From positions 323,625,938 to 323,689,937 of the forward strand of contig CM061141.1 of the NCBI GenBank assembly GCA_030789695.1: a stretch of DNA of 64,000 nt, in the 5' to 3' direction. This document shows positions 11,653 through 22,839 of this stretch, piece after piece. Positions within the stretch are counted from its first letter, which is position 1. Every line of letters starts with the position of its first letter. A program made the translations under genes and the position numbers. Below the pieces are notes generated by a model. That model ran no database searches and was not told the origin of the DNA. It saw only the letters and a program-made list of their open reading frames with translations. The stretch is from Scilla litardierei (taxonomy: Eukaryota > Streptophyta > Magnoliopsida > Asparagales > Asparagaceae).

Positions 11653-12018
11653 GGAATGGGTTGATTTATATGATTTTCACGTTTAAAATATCTATTTTTA
11701 GGGTATAGATCTATAACATGTTCCTCAAAATGAACAGTACTGATTGTTGATTGGTGTTACTGATTAGGTAGCTCACGATAACCATCGTTGCTCACCATCT
11801 CACGGTATCATTGGCATACATACTTATACCCACACACCCATACACATGCAGAAATTTTCGATTGAGAATGCCATTCTCACCAAACTTGGTGCAAATGGAA
11901 TATTATCTTTTTAAAAAAATTTCCAAATTTTTTGTTGTTGTGTTCAATCCATATAGTTACACATGACACAAAAAATGGTTGAAAAATAACGAGACTTGAC
12001 CCTCGATCAAGTCGTTAC
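11653..12018 (+). repeat. Right copy of the ~450-bp direct repeat, part 1
   Basis: It matches 5614-5980 with scattered substitutions and is interrupted at gttac (12014-12018) by element A. The remaining 85 bp lie at 50713-50797. Together the two parts give 451 bp against 449 bp for the left copy. Confidence 0.75.
11861..11988. mobile_element. Foldback MITE, left arm
   Basis: From attgagaatg to the tggttgaaaaataa region, this ~128-bp arm is the approximate reverse complement of 50796-50920. With A removed, the two arms flank ~115 bp of unique centre. Long imperfect terminal inverted repeats without coding capacity mark a foldback/MITE element. The arms also contain their own small palindrome, attgagaatg/cattctcaa. 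Superfamily unknown. Confidence 0.65.
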
Positions 12019-12976
12019 TGAAATTCAGTATGCAGTAATGAATCTTAAGAGCAACGAAACAACACACATCAAACAGAGACACACAAGACTTGATAACGCA
12101 GTTCAGTGCGCACACCTACATCTGCGGGGCCACGCCCAGAAAAGTAGAATACTTCACTATAATAATCAGAGAATACAAACTCTAATAACCACGCTTCTAT
12201 AAGGAAGAACACACTCCCCCTTAATACAAACCGTGAGGGGTGATCGCAATCAACCCCGTGAAGTATTCTTGGCAAGCTCCCCTTGCACCACCGACTGGAT
12301 CAACTCCCTTGATCCTACGTGCGTAGTCGTCGGCCTCCCTCCCGGAGTAATCTCATTAAAAAATTTTATCAAAAAGTCCGTAACCCAGCCGTCGTTACTG
12401 TCGAACCCTAATAGCATGCCTTTCCGCAATCCACGGTTCAATCAGCCCCGATGCAATCAAATCTTGATACAGCTAGATAACTGCAATACCCGCAACGCTT
12501 CAACCAGAAAGTGATCCCTCAAAATTCGCAGGAGATCGTTGCAAGGATATTGCCGGCTAACAACTCTCCAACTGTCTTTCAACAAAGACAACCGAGAGAT
12601 ATAAATAGCCAATCAAATCTTTAACAATATTAATCAACATAAATACCTGAACGGTTAAAGATAGAAACTTAGGATCGCGAGGACTCCAGGCTCAGATCCA
12701 TGAATACCTTTGAACAACCAAAGCCGTCTACAGACATAGCATGTTGAACATCATGGTACAACAAACTGTTCAACAATTCATCCAACAAGGTAGGCTGAGT
12801 CGATTCTCTCCTTCTTGATTACAGTAGCTCAGGTGCAACAAAACGTTCAACAAGAGACCCAACATCTTCCAGATATACCATCTAATAGCTTCATGAAATA
12901 AAGAGCAAACAACGAGTGCCATATATGACAACGCAATCATCAAGCAGATAATGAATAGCATGAATAAAACCTAACA
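12019..12976 (-). repeat. 3' LTR of element A
   Basis: On the minus strand it starts TGTTAGGTTTTATTC at 12976 and ends GAATTTCA at 12019. The 5' copy is 21842-21883 plus 49770-50707. The two differ by scattered bases and by a 17-bp tandem duplication around the cagtaagctccccttg string in the 5' copy. A tatttata box on the minus strand lies near 12600. The 5-bp flank gttac is shared with the far end. Confidence 0.92.
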
Positions 12977-12993
12977 ATCTCCCCTTTTGTCAT
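12977..12993 (-). other. Polypurine tract of element A
   Basis: On the minus strand, gacaaaaggggagat lies immediately before the TGTTAGG start of the 3' LTR, the position where plus-strand DNA synthesis is primed. Confidence 0.8.
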
Positions 12994-13204
12994 ATAGTGG
13001 CACAACAAGCTATGATATTGACTAGATCAAACTGAAGAAGGATAAGGTAGACACTAATGCAGGCAAAACGAACAACTGAGTCTCACAATCATAAACACCA
13101 TAGTTGTATCAACAAAAAGCAACCATACCCATAACTTCACATACAGCACCCCACAACCAGCCTCCTGAAGACCTGAACAATCATTATTGTCCCAACTTCT
13201 AGTA

Positions 13205-13480
13205 GCACAATCTCACCCTCAATATACGAACCAAAAGAGGACCAAAACATCCAAAACAACAATATCAGACATTAATCAGACATCAACCATTATCAGACAT
13301 CGACCACCACCCCAATATCACCAATATCATACTACACAATCTCCCCCTCAATATACGAACCAAAAGAGGACCAAAACATCCAAAACAACAGTATCAGACA
13401 TCAATCAGACATCAACCATTATCAGACATCGACCACCACCCCAATATCACCAATATTATACTACATCTCCCCCTTTGAGC
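13205..13480 (-). repeat. ~128-bp tandem duplication with extra polypurine-like motifs
   Basis: Two successive near-identical copies start at about 13209 and 13338 (caatatacgaaccaaaagag ... atcaccaatat). Each is bordered by a pyrimidine-rich string on the plus strand (aatctccccctcaa at ~13338, acatctccccctttg at ~13464) that reads as a polypurine tract on the minus strand. Multiple polypurine-like signatures upstream of the 3' LTR are a described feature of Sireviruses. Confidence 0.75.
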
Positions 13481-13573
13481 CACTATGGACAGATACATAC
13501 CTGGGAAGAGAGTATTGGGAAGAACGAATCACAGCTCCTCAGGAAAACTACTCCTCAGAGCAGTCAGCTTGTT

Positions 13574-15841
13574 CTACAGCATCAATTTGTGACTGTTCAA
13601 AAGGACCTTCTGACTTTCAAGAACCAATAGTTGATCATCGACATTCTGAATAGCATTCTCTAAGAACTGAATATCCACCACACTGGAGGAAGAGGTACTG
13701 GCGGGAGCAGCATGACCAGGAGGTGAAGACGGAGACATATGATGCACAGAAGCTGTGGGATTAGCAGCCCGAGGAGGGGAGGAAGCCGTAGAAGCATCAT
13801 GTAGAGTGGGAATAACCCTTGAAATATCATCAATTTTACCTCCCACAGACTTCGCAGTATAAGATATGATGTCACAAGAAGTTGGAAGATCAGAAGAGGA
13901 CAAAGGCACTCTTTGAGACAAGAGCAACATAGATATAAGACATCCATGGGGCAGTGCAGTGGCAGAGGAGGATTGCTCTGAGAAAGATAGAATCGTATCA
14001 AAAATGATTCTTCCAAGATTAAAGGACTGGGAAGAGCCGGCAAAGTACAGGAGTTTGCACATGTCCTTAGTTACCACAGACCCATTAGAGGTAGGAAGCC
14101 AGTTTCTTGTAGCAATCATGTATAGGACAAAATATTTTGCGGTAATAGCTGAAGAGGGAAAGACGGACGACTTCATGGGCCAGCTCTTGAATTTTCCAGC
14201 GGTCACAACATGAATAAACTGGTCAAAACCATCTTCAGTGGATTCTCCAAAGGCAGGAGCAGATGGTGAACATTTCCATTCTAACAGTTTATTCAGAACC
14301 AAGGGAGAGAAGGAAATGATCTTCCCTCTCACATAGCTTCTGAAACCCCAGCGTGAAGAAGTGTCACTTGCGGACTTGGACAAGTTACAATAAAACTCAC
14401 GCACCAACAATGGGTAGACGCCACCGAAGCAGGTGGCAGCATGAAATAACCCAATGTCCTTAAGAATAGATACCATCTGTGTCTTATCAAAAGAAGACAC
14501 ATTCAGATTCTTCTCAGAGAGAAGTGATCTCTCAGAGTATGACGACCGTCTGCTCTTACAAGCCTTGTCGAAAAACATTTTGCTGTAAGCATCAGAGGAA
14601 GTAAACGAAGGTGAGCGAGAAGGACCGGATGCAGACTTCTTGTCCCTCTTGGAAGGAGAGGTAGCCGTATGACATGAATGAGCAAGGCGCTTCTTAGGGG
14701 TAGACCGAGCTTTCTGCAAGAACGATGTTAAGGGAGTATCATCAGAAGCAGCTTCCTCACATGGTGTATCCATTGTTGCAACATTTGGTGCAACATTCTG
14801 ATTTTCATCTCTAGTCTGCACAGTGTCAGTCTCGGCAGCAACATTAACATTGGAATCGGCAGAACCTACACCGGCATCAGATCCAGTATTCGGCAATGAA
14901 CATCCTTTGAGCATCTCCACCTCAACAGTCTTCAGAGAGTCCTCAACCATATTTCCATCAACAGGACTCTGAACAGAAGCATCTACACCAACGTGGGTTG
15001 GGACTGGTTCTGAAGGTAAATCAGAAGGTAAATCAACATCATCATTACCCATTCTTACAGACTCGTTTTCACCTTCAGACACATGCTGAACATTTTCATC
15101 CTCACACATAGGAGCAGGAGGATCAACAGGTTCCTTTTCCACAACAGGGTCAACAGGCTTAGCACTAACATAGTCCCCTTCTCAAGGGTCCATATTCACA
15201 TCCGATTTCTCAAAGGATGGTACATTTGTATTCTCGGTGTCCATAGGGCAAGATGAAGCATCATCATCCCCCTCTGTCTCAGGCTTCTCAACAGATACAG
15301 AAGATTCAGAATCAGAGATGTCAATGATTTCAGAAATTCTTACAAAGATTTTTGGATTCCATGTACGAATGACAACCTTGCGGTCTCGGGGCACCTCCAC
15401 ACTCATCACCTTCCCCACAATCTTCTTTCGCATCAGTTTTTCAAAATGAATGTGAGAGACATCCACCCACGATAGGTATAACCTCCTTCCAGTTCTCCGC
15501 AAATACCAAAACCAATCTTGAATAGTAACGGGAGCAGGAAATTCTTCATCATCATTAACAACATCCTCCAAGGGGTTTTGACAAAGAAGAATTTCAAGAA
15601 TAGGGGAGAATTTTACCAACTCCAAATTTGAGGCTTTAGAGGAATGCATGTCACTGTGAGTGCCAGAAGATTGTGAGGGAGAGGAAATACCACTGGGAGA
15701 CCCGCGCGACGGACGTGGAAGCACTCCCTTCCATTTGATAGGCGGAGGAGCGGACGGGGGAGCACTTTTTCTCGCAGAGGCGGTCCGACGCGAAAACCGT
15801 CGAGGAGGCTGCGATGGTTTTTCCGATCGATCTCTTGCCAT
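13574..15841 (-). pseudogene. A: envelope-like/third ORF of a Sirevirus, one stop codon
   Basis: From the ATG at 15841 one frame runs about 755 codons to 13574, broken only by a TGA at 15182-15184. The N-terminal third is basic and serine/proline-rich (SRRTASARKSAPPSAPP), then has a folded-looking block (WFWYLRRTGRRLYLSWVDV). The middle is acidic. A C-terminal domain holds a KDIGLFHAATCFGGVYP ... LVREFYCNL ... VRGKIISFSP series, which resembles the 'putative plant transposon protein' domain seen in Sirevirus and Athila extra ORFs. The last ~40 residues (LENAIQNVDDQLLVLESQKV) look like a coiled coil. It starts about 300 bp after RNase H. True envelope function is unproven. I see no clear signal peptide or membrane segment. 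Confidence 0.75.
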
Positions 15842-16136
15842 ATCTGATCAAGATAAGAGAAATTCCCACACAAACAAGAAGATTGCAAGAACCCTAGAGA
15901 GCGAGTTTAGAAGATCTTGGAAAGATTTGATTTGAGAAAACAGATAGAGAATAGTCCTTGGGAACTGAAAATGGAACAGAGGGAAATAAATAACGGGTAA
16001 GGTAATTATTAGATAACCAACCCGATAGCGCACGACCGCCCGTTCCTTACAATGTTGCAACCTAATGTTGCAACAATTTTTTCAACACAGTGTTCAACAT
16101 TAGATTCGACACAGCCCTAGGGCTTGTCGCAATTCT

Positions 16137-16553
16137 TCAAACCTGGCAGAATCTAAGGGGCTTTGTAAAGATGTCCGCTAATTGATTAACTGTAGCTACG
16201 TACTCCATGACAAGAGACTTCTTCTCGACCAAATCTCTAATGAAGTGATGGCGGATGTCGATATGTTTCGTGCTGGAGTGCTGAACAGGATTCTTGGAGA
16301 TGTTTATAGCACTCTGATTGTCACATAGAATAGTCAGAGTCCCTTGTTCTAATCCATAATCTGTCAACATTTGCTTCATCCATAAGAGTTGAGTGCAACA
16401 ACTCCCTGCTGCGATATACTCGGCCTCTGCCGTAGATAATGATATGGAGTTCTATTTTTTACTATACCAAGAAACAAGATTGTTCCCCACATAAAAGCAT
16501 CCTCCGGTAGTGCTCTTTCTATCATCTGTATTTCCAGCCCAGTCAGCATCACT
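16137..16553 (-). pseudogene. A RNase H
   Basis: RNase H would degrade the RNA strand during cDNA synthesis. The frame follows directly from the RT, after a TAA at 16554-16556 sitting just before the SDADWAG block. It shows DRKSTTG, the SLSTAEAEY catalytic block, LCDNQSA and KHIDIRHHF, then ends in ADIFTKPL, the usual copia polyprotein end. A second stop (TAG at 16452-16454) lies between WYSKK and NSISLS. With two nonsense codons the domain is dead, but its catalytic acidic residues are still visible. Confidence 0.85.
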
Positions 16554-16556
16554 TTA

Positions 16557-18614
16557 TCCCGAAATTAGAGTGTTTGTATCCTTGGTGTACCATATACCAT
16601 AATCAGCCGTCCCACTGACATACCTGATAATCCTCTTCACAGCAGTGATATGAGATTCCTTGGGACACGCTTGATAGCAGGCAAAAACTCCAACACTGAA
16701 GCTGATATCCGGCCTTCTAGCCGTCAAATACAAAAGACTACCTATCATGCTTCTGTATAGGGTGACTTCAACGTCTCTTCCTCCTTCATCCTTGGATAGT
16801 TTTTCTGAAGTGGCCATGGGAGTGCGGACATGTCTAGAACTTTCCAGGCCAAATATCTTGACAAGATTCCTTGCATATTTGCTTTGTGATATGAACAGAC
16901 CATCTGTACATTGTTTAACTTGAAGCCCAAGAAATACATTCAACTCACCTACCATGCTCATCTCAAACTCCTTTTGCATAAGGGTGATAAACTCTTGTAC
17001 CAGTTGTTGTGACGTTGACACAAAGACTATTTCATCGACATAGATCTGTGCTACCATGACGCTTGATCTTGTTCGTTGAACAAATAATGTTTTATTAGCT
17101 CCTCCTCTTTCATACCCCTTTTTAAGAAGATATGTAGTTAATCTTTCGTACCAGGCCCTCGGTGCTTGTTTCAGCCCATATAAAGCCTTCTTCAACTTGT
17201 AAAAATGGTTTGGAAGAAACGGATCTGAGAATCCTTTTGGTTGTTCGACATAGACTTCTTCATTTAGCAGTCCATTTAGGAACGCACTCTTAACATCCAT
17301 TTGGTGTAGTTTGAAATTTAGACTACACGCAACAGCCAGTAGTAATCTGATGGATTCCAAACGAGCTACCGGAGCAAATGTCTCATCAAAGTCAATTCCT
17401 TCTACTTGGGTATAACCTTGAGCTACCAGACGAGCTTTGTTGCGAGTAATATTTCCCTTCTCATCTATTTTATTTTTGAATATCCATTTAGTTCCGATGA
17501 CATTTGTTCCTTTAGGTCTCTCAACTAGACTCCAGACATCATTTCGTTGAAATTGGTTCAACTCCTCTTGCATGGCCGAAACCCAGAAATCATCAACAAT
17601 AGCTTCTTTCACATTTTTGGGTTCAATAGTAGAGAGAAAACAAGCATACCCGGCCAGATCCCTGTAGTTGACACGGCTAGCACCTCTTGTCTGACGACTA
17701 TCGTGAATGTCACCAATGATTAGCTCCGGAGGATGATCGCGTATAACCTTAGTGATTCTCTCAGCCTCTTGAGCATCTTCAGTCTCTTCATGAGTCATCT
17801 CAGTAGTAGTAGTATCCTGTGTTGCAACATTTTGTTCAACATTGGTCTGATTAGTCTTCATTGTTGCATCATCATGTTCAACACAGACCTCGTCATCAGT
17901 TCCGTCCTCTTGAATGCCCTTTTCTTCACTTAGAATGGACTCTCCCTGATCAAAATCATCTACCACCACATTGATAGATTCCATCATAACGTCGGTGCGC
18001 TCATTCAACACTCTGAAAGCACGACTCCTTGTAGAATACCCTAGAAAGATTCCTTTGTCACTCTTGGCATCGAACTTCCGTCTTGGTGTACGATCTTGCA
18101 AGATGTAGCACTTGCTTCCAAAGATATGGAAATAGGAGACATCAGGTTTACTCCCTTTCCAGATCTCGTAGGGAGTTTTCTCAGTCCTTGGCCAAAGATA
18201 TACCCTGTTGATCGTGTAGCAAGCGGTATTAATAGCTTCAGCCCACCACTTAACATTAACTTCCCGAGCATTCAGCATAACTCGTGCCATTTCTTGAAGC
18301 GTGCGATTCTTTCTTTCAACAAATCCATTTTGCTGAGGAGTTTTAGGAGCCGAGAATTCATGTCCTATACCATGTTCCTCACAAAATTCAGAAAATGAGT
18401 GATTCTCAAACTCTTTTCCATGATCGCTTCGAATCCTGATGATTTTTCCAATGTTGTCTCCTTTTTCAACTTGAAAGCGGGTACACAGTCTCTTAAACGC
18501 ATCAAATGTGTCTGATTTCTCCTTAAGAAAATCGACTCAAGTGAACCGAGAAAAATCATCAACACATACAAAGATGTACTTCTTACCTCCCACGCTCGTT
18601 TCTGAAGTGGGTCC
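16557..18614 (-). pseudogene. A integrase core and reverse transcriptase
   Basis: This frame begins just after a 4-bp tandem insertion (tcca repeated, about 18612-18619) that shifts it relative to the upstream gag-protease frame. Integrase: the catalytic core continues with a TGA at 18537-18539, then [18 protein letters not shown] with the glutamate, and the C-terminal FGSKCYI and GIFLGYS blocks. A threonine/glutamate-rich linker follows. [44 protein letters not shown] and [13 protein letters not shown] are all present. The catalytic motif reads YVDEIVF, where YVDD is expected, so the second aspartate is lost. The rest of RT, through RRPDISF, is open. Family call certain; activity unlikely. 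Confidence 0.88.
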
Positions 18615-20047
18615 ATCCAATGAGGTCCTTGTGTAGCAGCTCCAGAATTTTTGAGGTAGTGATAGTCTGAATTTGCTTGTGGCTCATTTTCTTCTGCTTT
18701 CCCAGTTGGCATGATTCACACACCCCTTCTTTCTTCTTGATTAGGTTTGGCATTCCACGTACAGCTCTGGCTTGAGAGAACTTCATTAAGGTCTTGAAGT
18801 TGACATGGCCCAGTTTCTGATGCCACTGTTCAGAAACATCCGCAGCGATATTGAGACATCTGTCAAGATCTTGCAAAAGATAGCAGTTGTCGCTAGACCT
18901 CTTTCCTGTAAGAATACAAACATCATCTCCATTGAAAACAAGGCATTCATATTTGTTAAAGCGGACCAGTAATCCTTGATCACACAACTGGCTGATACTT
19001 ATGAGATTGGCCTTTAAGTTCTCAACATGCATCACGTCTTTTAGCTTCAGTGTTCCTGTCATATTCAGATTCCCTTTTCCAATAACCCTGCTTCTTTGGC
19101 CATCGCCAAACGTAACATGACCTTTATTGCCGGCAGTATACTCAGACAGGAGACCCTTGTTCCCCGTCATGTGTCGAGAACAACCACTGTCAAAATACCA
19201 CTGATTTTCTGAGAAAGTAACCAACGAAGTGTATGCTACCATACTTACTAGCTCAGATTTCTTAACCCATTTCATGTTTGTTTGCTGGTTGGGATGAGCA
19301 ACATTTCTACCTTCATTCCAGTGCTTCATGCGTCTGAAGCAACTCCAGTCATAGTCTCCAACTTGTCTACAGTAGTTACATATCAGCCGCCTGGGTGTTG
19401 AACCTTTTGTTGGACCCTTTGTTGAATCTTTTCTTTTCTTCCCTCTTGACTTGTCCATGTACAGTTGACTCTGCTTTTCATGCTCCTTAGTAATGATACC
19501 ACTTTTAGTTTTTAAGGTGTGTAGATGAATCCCTCTGTGGTATCCAACTCCAGTTTGATCTCCAGACACCTTACCCATGTTAAGGATGACATCAAGTTTA
19601 GATTTTCTGGAGTTCCATCGGTTGAGGGTGCTTTCCGCCTTCTCAGCTCTGAGTAGAGTTCTCTTCAGGTTATTCTCAAGGTTCTGGAACCTTAATTCAG
19701 TCTTCAACAGTTTGGTTTGGATCCCATCCCTCTCACTTCTCAGCTTGGAGCATTCATCTTTCAGCTTCTTGTTTGCTGCACAGATATCCTCTTCACAAAC
19801 ATCTCCTTCACTTTCATTGTCAGATTCAACCTCGGTGTCGTATATTGTACAAATTGTTACAACATCATGTATCACATTTCCCTGTTTGTAACTGGATGTT
19901 GAAGCACATGTTGCAACATTATGTTCAACATGACTGGAAAACTTATACTCAGGCTTGTCTTTCAGGGTGGCAGTGAATGCAACATAGTTGCTAGTTATGT
20001 CTTCATATTCCTCGCTTCCTTCAGAATCTTCATCGCTCCATGTGATG
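18583..20047 (-). pseudogene. A gag C-terminus, protease and integrase N-terminus
   Basis: The frame continues gag from beyond the MITE. It holds an acidic stretch, a leucine-rich coiled-coil-like segment (LKDECSKLRSERDGIQTKL), and a second zinc knuckle CNYCRQVGDYDWSC, in which a usual glycine-histidine pair has become GD so one ligand is missing. The protease active site WYFDSGCSRHMTG is intact (DSG). Next come LANLISISQLCD-type residues, the HQKLGHVN zinc region and CESCQLGKQ. The frame ends at 18583 because of a 4-bp insertion in the start of the integrase core (LLHKDLIG). Removing the MITE and one copy of its target duplication leaves this frame in phase with the gag start at 21781. Confidence 0.87.
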
Positions 20048-20778
20048 TAGGGGTGGCAATTTTCGGCCCGGCACGATAGCCCGGCACGGGCCCGGCACGA
20101 TAAGACCGTGCCTGGGCCAACAATTTTGGCTCGAAATCCTTATCGGACCGGGCCGGCCCGGCCCGGTTCATTTTCGGGCCGGACCCGGGCCAAGCTTTTC
20201 AGCCCATGGGCGGCACGGTACGGCACGAAAAGCATTTATTCGCCCCACTTCAATTTGACCACACACTAATCTAAAGCGGATTTCAGTAATGTGCATTCAT
20301 TTATGGTGTTGAGTCCAATATCATGAATCTTATCAGATCAAGGTCCAAATATCATAAATTTTAACAACTTTCCGCCAGTGCCAACTGTCTTCGGATCTTG
20401 GGTGTCGATCTCAGTTTCCGAGAAGAGACAAAGAACCACCAAACATGTTACTTCATCTTGCCAAATAAATGAAAAAAATGTAGGACACATCACCTTATGC
20501 AACCCACTTAATCCTCTTCTTTCGTGCTCCATTTCGATGCATCTTTAAGCATATAAGACAAGTTTGTGTTTAAAAATATGATAAAATATTGTCACATTAC
20601 ATAATTCATTCAACCCTATCGGACCGGGCCGGGCGGCCCGAATTTTTATCGGACCGTGCCCGGGCCTCTCCGGAATGGCCCGAAGTCTTATCGGGCCGGG
20701 CCGGCCCAGTCCTTTAAGAAAACCGGGCCGGACCGGCACGGCCCGATAAGACCGGGCCGGCCCGAATTGCCACCCCTA
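20048..20778. mobile_element. hAT-type MITE (731 bp)
   Basis: The ends are taggggtggcaatt and aattgccaccccta, perfect 14-bp terminal inverted repeats. The 8-bp sequence atgtgatg lies on both sides (20040-20047 and 20779-20786), the target duplication length of hAT transposons. Inside, cggcccgg-type GC-rich repeats lie near both ends and AT-rich DNA lies in the middle. There is no transposase, so it moved with help from another element. It interrupts A's gag-pol without other damage. Confidence 0.9.
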
Positions 20779-21781
20779 ATGTGATGGCTAGAGATTTCCC
20801 TTTTTGCTTCTTAAGAGTGTTAGCACATTCGGCCTGTATATGACCAAATCCTTCACACACACTACATTGTATTCCCTTTCCCTTGGTTTTAGAGTCATAT
20901 CTCTGAGTAGGGCGACTAGCAATCTTTTCACCGGCAGAAGGAGCAGACCGCAGCACCTTATTTGCAGCTTTGAAGTTCTGACCTCTATTACTTATCTTTC
21001 TCATCATCCTACCGAAGTTTTTGGTGAGTAAAGCAATATCATCTTCAAGTCCTGACTCATTATCAGATTTGGACGATTCATTCGCTTCAACTTTTAGAGC
21101 AACTCCCTTCTCCCTTTTGTTTTGCTTGAGATTCATCTCATAAGTTTGCAGAGAGCCCATGAGTTCATCTAGTCGCATGGTGGATGTGTTTCTTACTTCT
21201 TCTATCGCAGCAATCTTGGCCGAAAATTTTTCAGGAAGAGACCTCAGCGTCTTTTCAACTAACTTCTTTTGAGAATATTTCTTACCCAGTTGAAATGCCT
21301 GATTAGCTATATCCCTTAATCTTCCATTGAACTCGGCAACAGTCTCATTTTCATTCATTCTCAGATTTTCAAACTGTGAGGCAAGAATTTGCAGTTTAGA
21401 AGCCTTAACAGTGCTGGTCCCCTCATGCACATTTTGAAGAATGTCCCAGGCTTCTTTTGCGTGATCACATGTTGATATAAGCTTGAACTGCTCTTCGTCG
21501 ACTACAGTGAAGATGACATTTACTGCTTTTGAGTTTCCTAATGCAGCATGCTCCTCTTTGGGATTCCAGTCTCTCACGGGTTTGATGCATTCCTTGCCTT
21601 CCTTGTTTACTTCAGTCGGAGGACTCCATCCTTCAACCGTGGCCACCCAAGCTTTTTCATCCAGGGACTTGATAAAGGCTCGCATGCATGACTTCCAATA
21701 TGTGTAATTGGATCCGGTGAGTAAGGGAGGACGAGTAACAGATGCACCTTCTTTGGTATTCATGAAGTTGCGTACAGACAC
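20779..21781 (-). pseudogene. A gag N-terminal part (capsid and first zinc knuckle)
   Basis: The ATG at 21779-21781 lies 46 bp after the primer site. The start is supported because the open frame begins there and has the usual copia gag opening (PPLLTGSNYTYWKSCMRAFI). A UBN2-type gag region follows: AKEAWDILQNVHEGT, KLQILASQFENLRM, IANQAFQLGK, TLRSLPEKF. A basic linker and the zinc knuckle CSVCEGFGHIQAEC are complete. The MITE cuts the frame at KGKSLAIT. About 30 unrelated codons after that point belong to the MITE. Gag would assemble the particle. This half has no stops. Confidence 0.88.
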
Positions 21782-21827
21782 ACAAGATCACACCCACTTT
21801 GAACAAACAAAGTAATATGGATGACCT

Positions 21828-21839
21828 GCTCTGATACCA
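21828..21839 (-). other. Primer-binding site of element A (tRNA-Met)
   Basis: The minus strand reads TGGTATCAGAGC two bases after the 5' LTR end. It matches the 3' end of plant initiator tRNA-Met and fixes the element's orientation. Confidence 0.9.
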
Positions 21840-21841
21840 AA

Positions 21842-21883
21842 TGAAATTCAGTGCGCAGTAATGAATCTTAAGAACAACGAAAC
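21842..21883 (-). repeat. 5' LTR of element A, PBS-proximal fragment
   Basis: These 42 bp match 12019-12060. The LTR is cut at gaaac (21879-21883) by the insertion of B and resumes at 49770. Confidence 0.92.
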
Positions 21884-22000
21884 TGTTGGATATAGACGAC
21901 ATGAATACACCCATGAGGGGATGTATGAGGGTATACGGACCTCAGATGTCGCGTGCACGAAAGCGTGCACGAAGGGAACCTTTTCTCGTGTGAAAAGGAC

Positions 22001-22055
22001 CACTCGATAAGTGGAAAAAGTCACTTTATAAGTGCATAAAGGCACTTGATAAGTG
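22001..22055. promoter_or_regulatory. Three 13-bp palindromes at 21-bp spacing in the B LTR
   Basis: CACTCGATAAGTG (22001-22013), CACTTTATAAGTG (22022-22034) and CACTTGATAAGTG (22043-22055) share the pattern CACTNNATAAGTG. The same set lies in the 3' LTR at 49359, 49380 and 49401, with one base changed in the last. The position ~90-140 bp upstream of the TATA box suggests protein-binding sites in the promoter. The binding protein is unknown. Confidence 0.65.
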
Positions 22056-22140
22056 AATGAAGAAGAGGATAAGTAAAAGGACTAATATAGGCTAATAAGC
22101 ATATATGTAGTTATTTCCTACAATAACTACCCCTAAAGCC

Positions 22141-22150
22141 TATAAATAGG
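22141..22150 (+). promoter_or_regulatory. TATA box of the B 5' LTR
   Basis: The consensus-like tataaatagg lies 270 bp before the LTR end. The same box is at about 49499-49508 in the 3' LTR. Transcription of B would start some 30 bp downstream. Confidence 0.8.
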
Positions 22151-22412
22151 ACCCAAGGGTATGCCTTTTACACTAATCTTACCATGCCATAAGTTTGCAT
22201 AAGGCAACTTGTGTTCTTCTTCTCCCTTCCATTAAAATCCTCTTCTAAATAGAGATTTAGGCGGTGAAACTCTGCTTTGATCCTCCGTGATGAAGTACCG
22301 ATCGTTGTGGCGAATCCGAGGGTAAAGTTCAGAGACTACGGTGCCGCGTACGCAAGCGTAAGTCTATGTTATTAGTCGATCCTAACGTCGTTGTTTTGAC
22401 AGGATCCCACAT

Positions 22413-22425
22413 TGGTATCAGAGCC
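22413..22425 (+). other. Primer-binding site of element B (tRNA-Met)
   Basis: tggtatcagagcc follows the LTR end by one base. It is the standard plant copia primer site. Confidence 0.92.
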
Positions 22426-22839
22426 ATACGGGTTCGCCCCAGTCTAACCGTCGCCCCGATCTCACCGATGAACGAGGCGTTGTCTCTTTCAGAATGAGTC
22501 TCCTTCCATTATGGATATGGTAGGAATGCATCGTGATGGAGAGAATCACAGTAGTTGTTCTTTTCACGTTAGGGTCTTCTGTCATTACAGATATGGCAGG
22601 AACTCTCCGTGACGGGAAGAACTTACCGTTCATCTCGCCAAACTCGCGCTCCTCATGGATGTTGAGTCTCCATTCAATTGAGAATGTGAACTCTCTTCAT
22701 GTAGAGCGTGAAGTTTGCGGTTGAAAACGCGTTCCCTTCATTTTTGACACACGGCCATTGAAACAAAACCGTTTTCTCGACGAACGGGTGCTTCATCGGA
22801 GAAGACGATGGTGGTTATTCTCAACGGAGAAGATGACAT

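Larger units (their letters stand above)
21884..22411 (+). repeat. 5' LTR of element B
   Basis: It has TG...CA ends and is equal in length (528 bp) to the 3' copy with a few base differences. It contains three 13-bp palindromes spaced 21 bp apart (22001, 22022, 22043), two adjacent gcgtgcacgaa-type units just upstream, and a TATA box at 22141. Confidence 0.93.

Noticed and set aside
13187..13630. 147-codon frame with internal repeats
   Set aside because: It is on the opposite strand to element A and simply translates the 128-bp tandem duplication.
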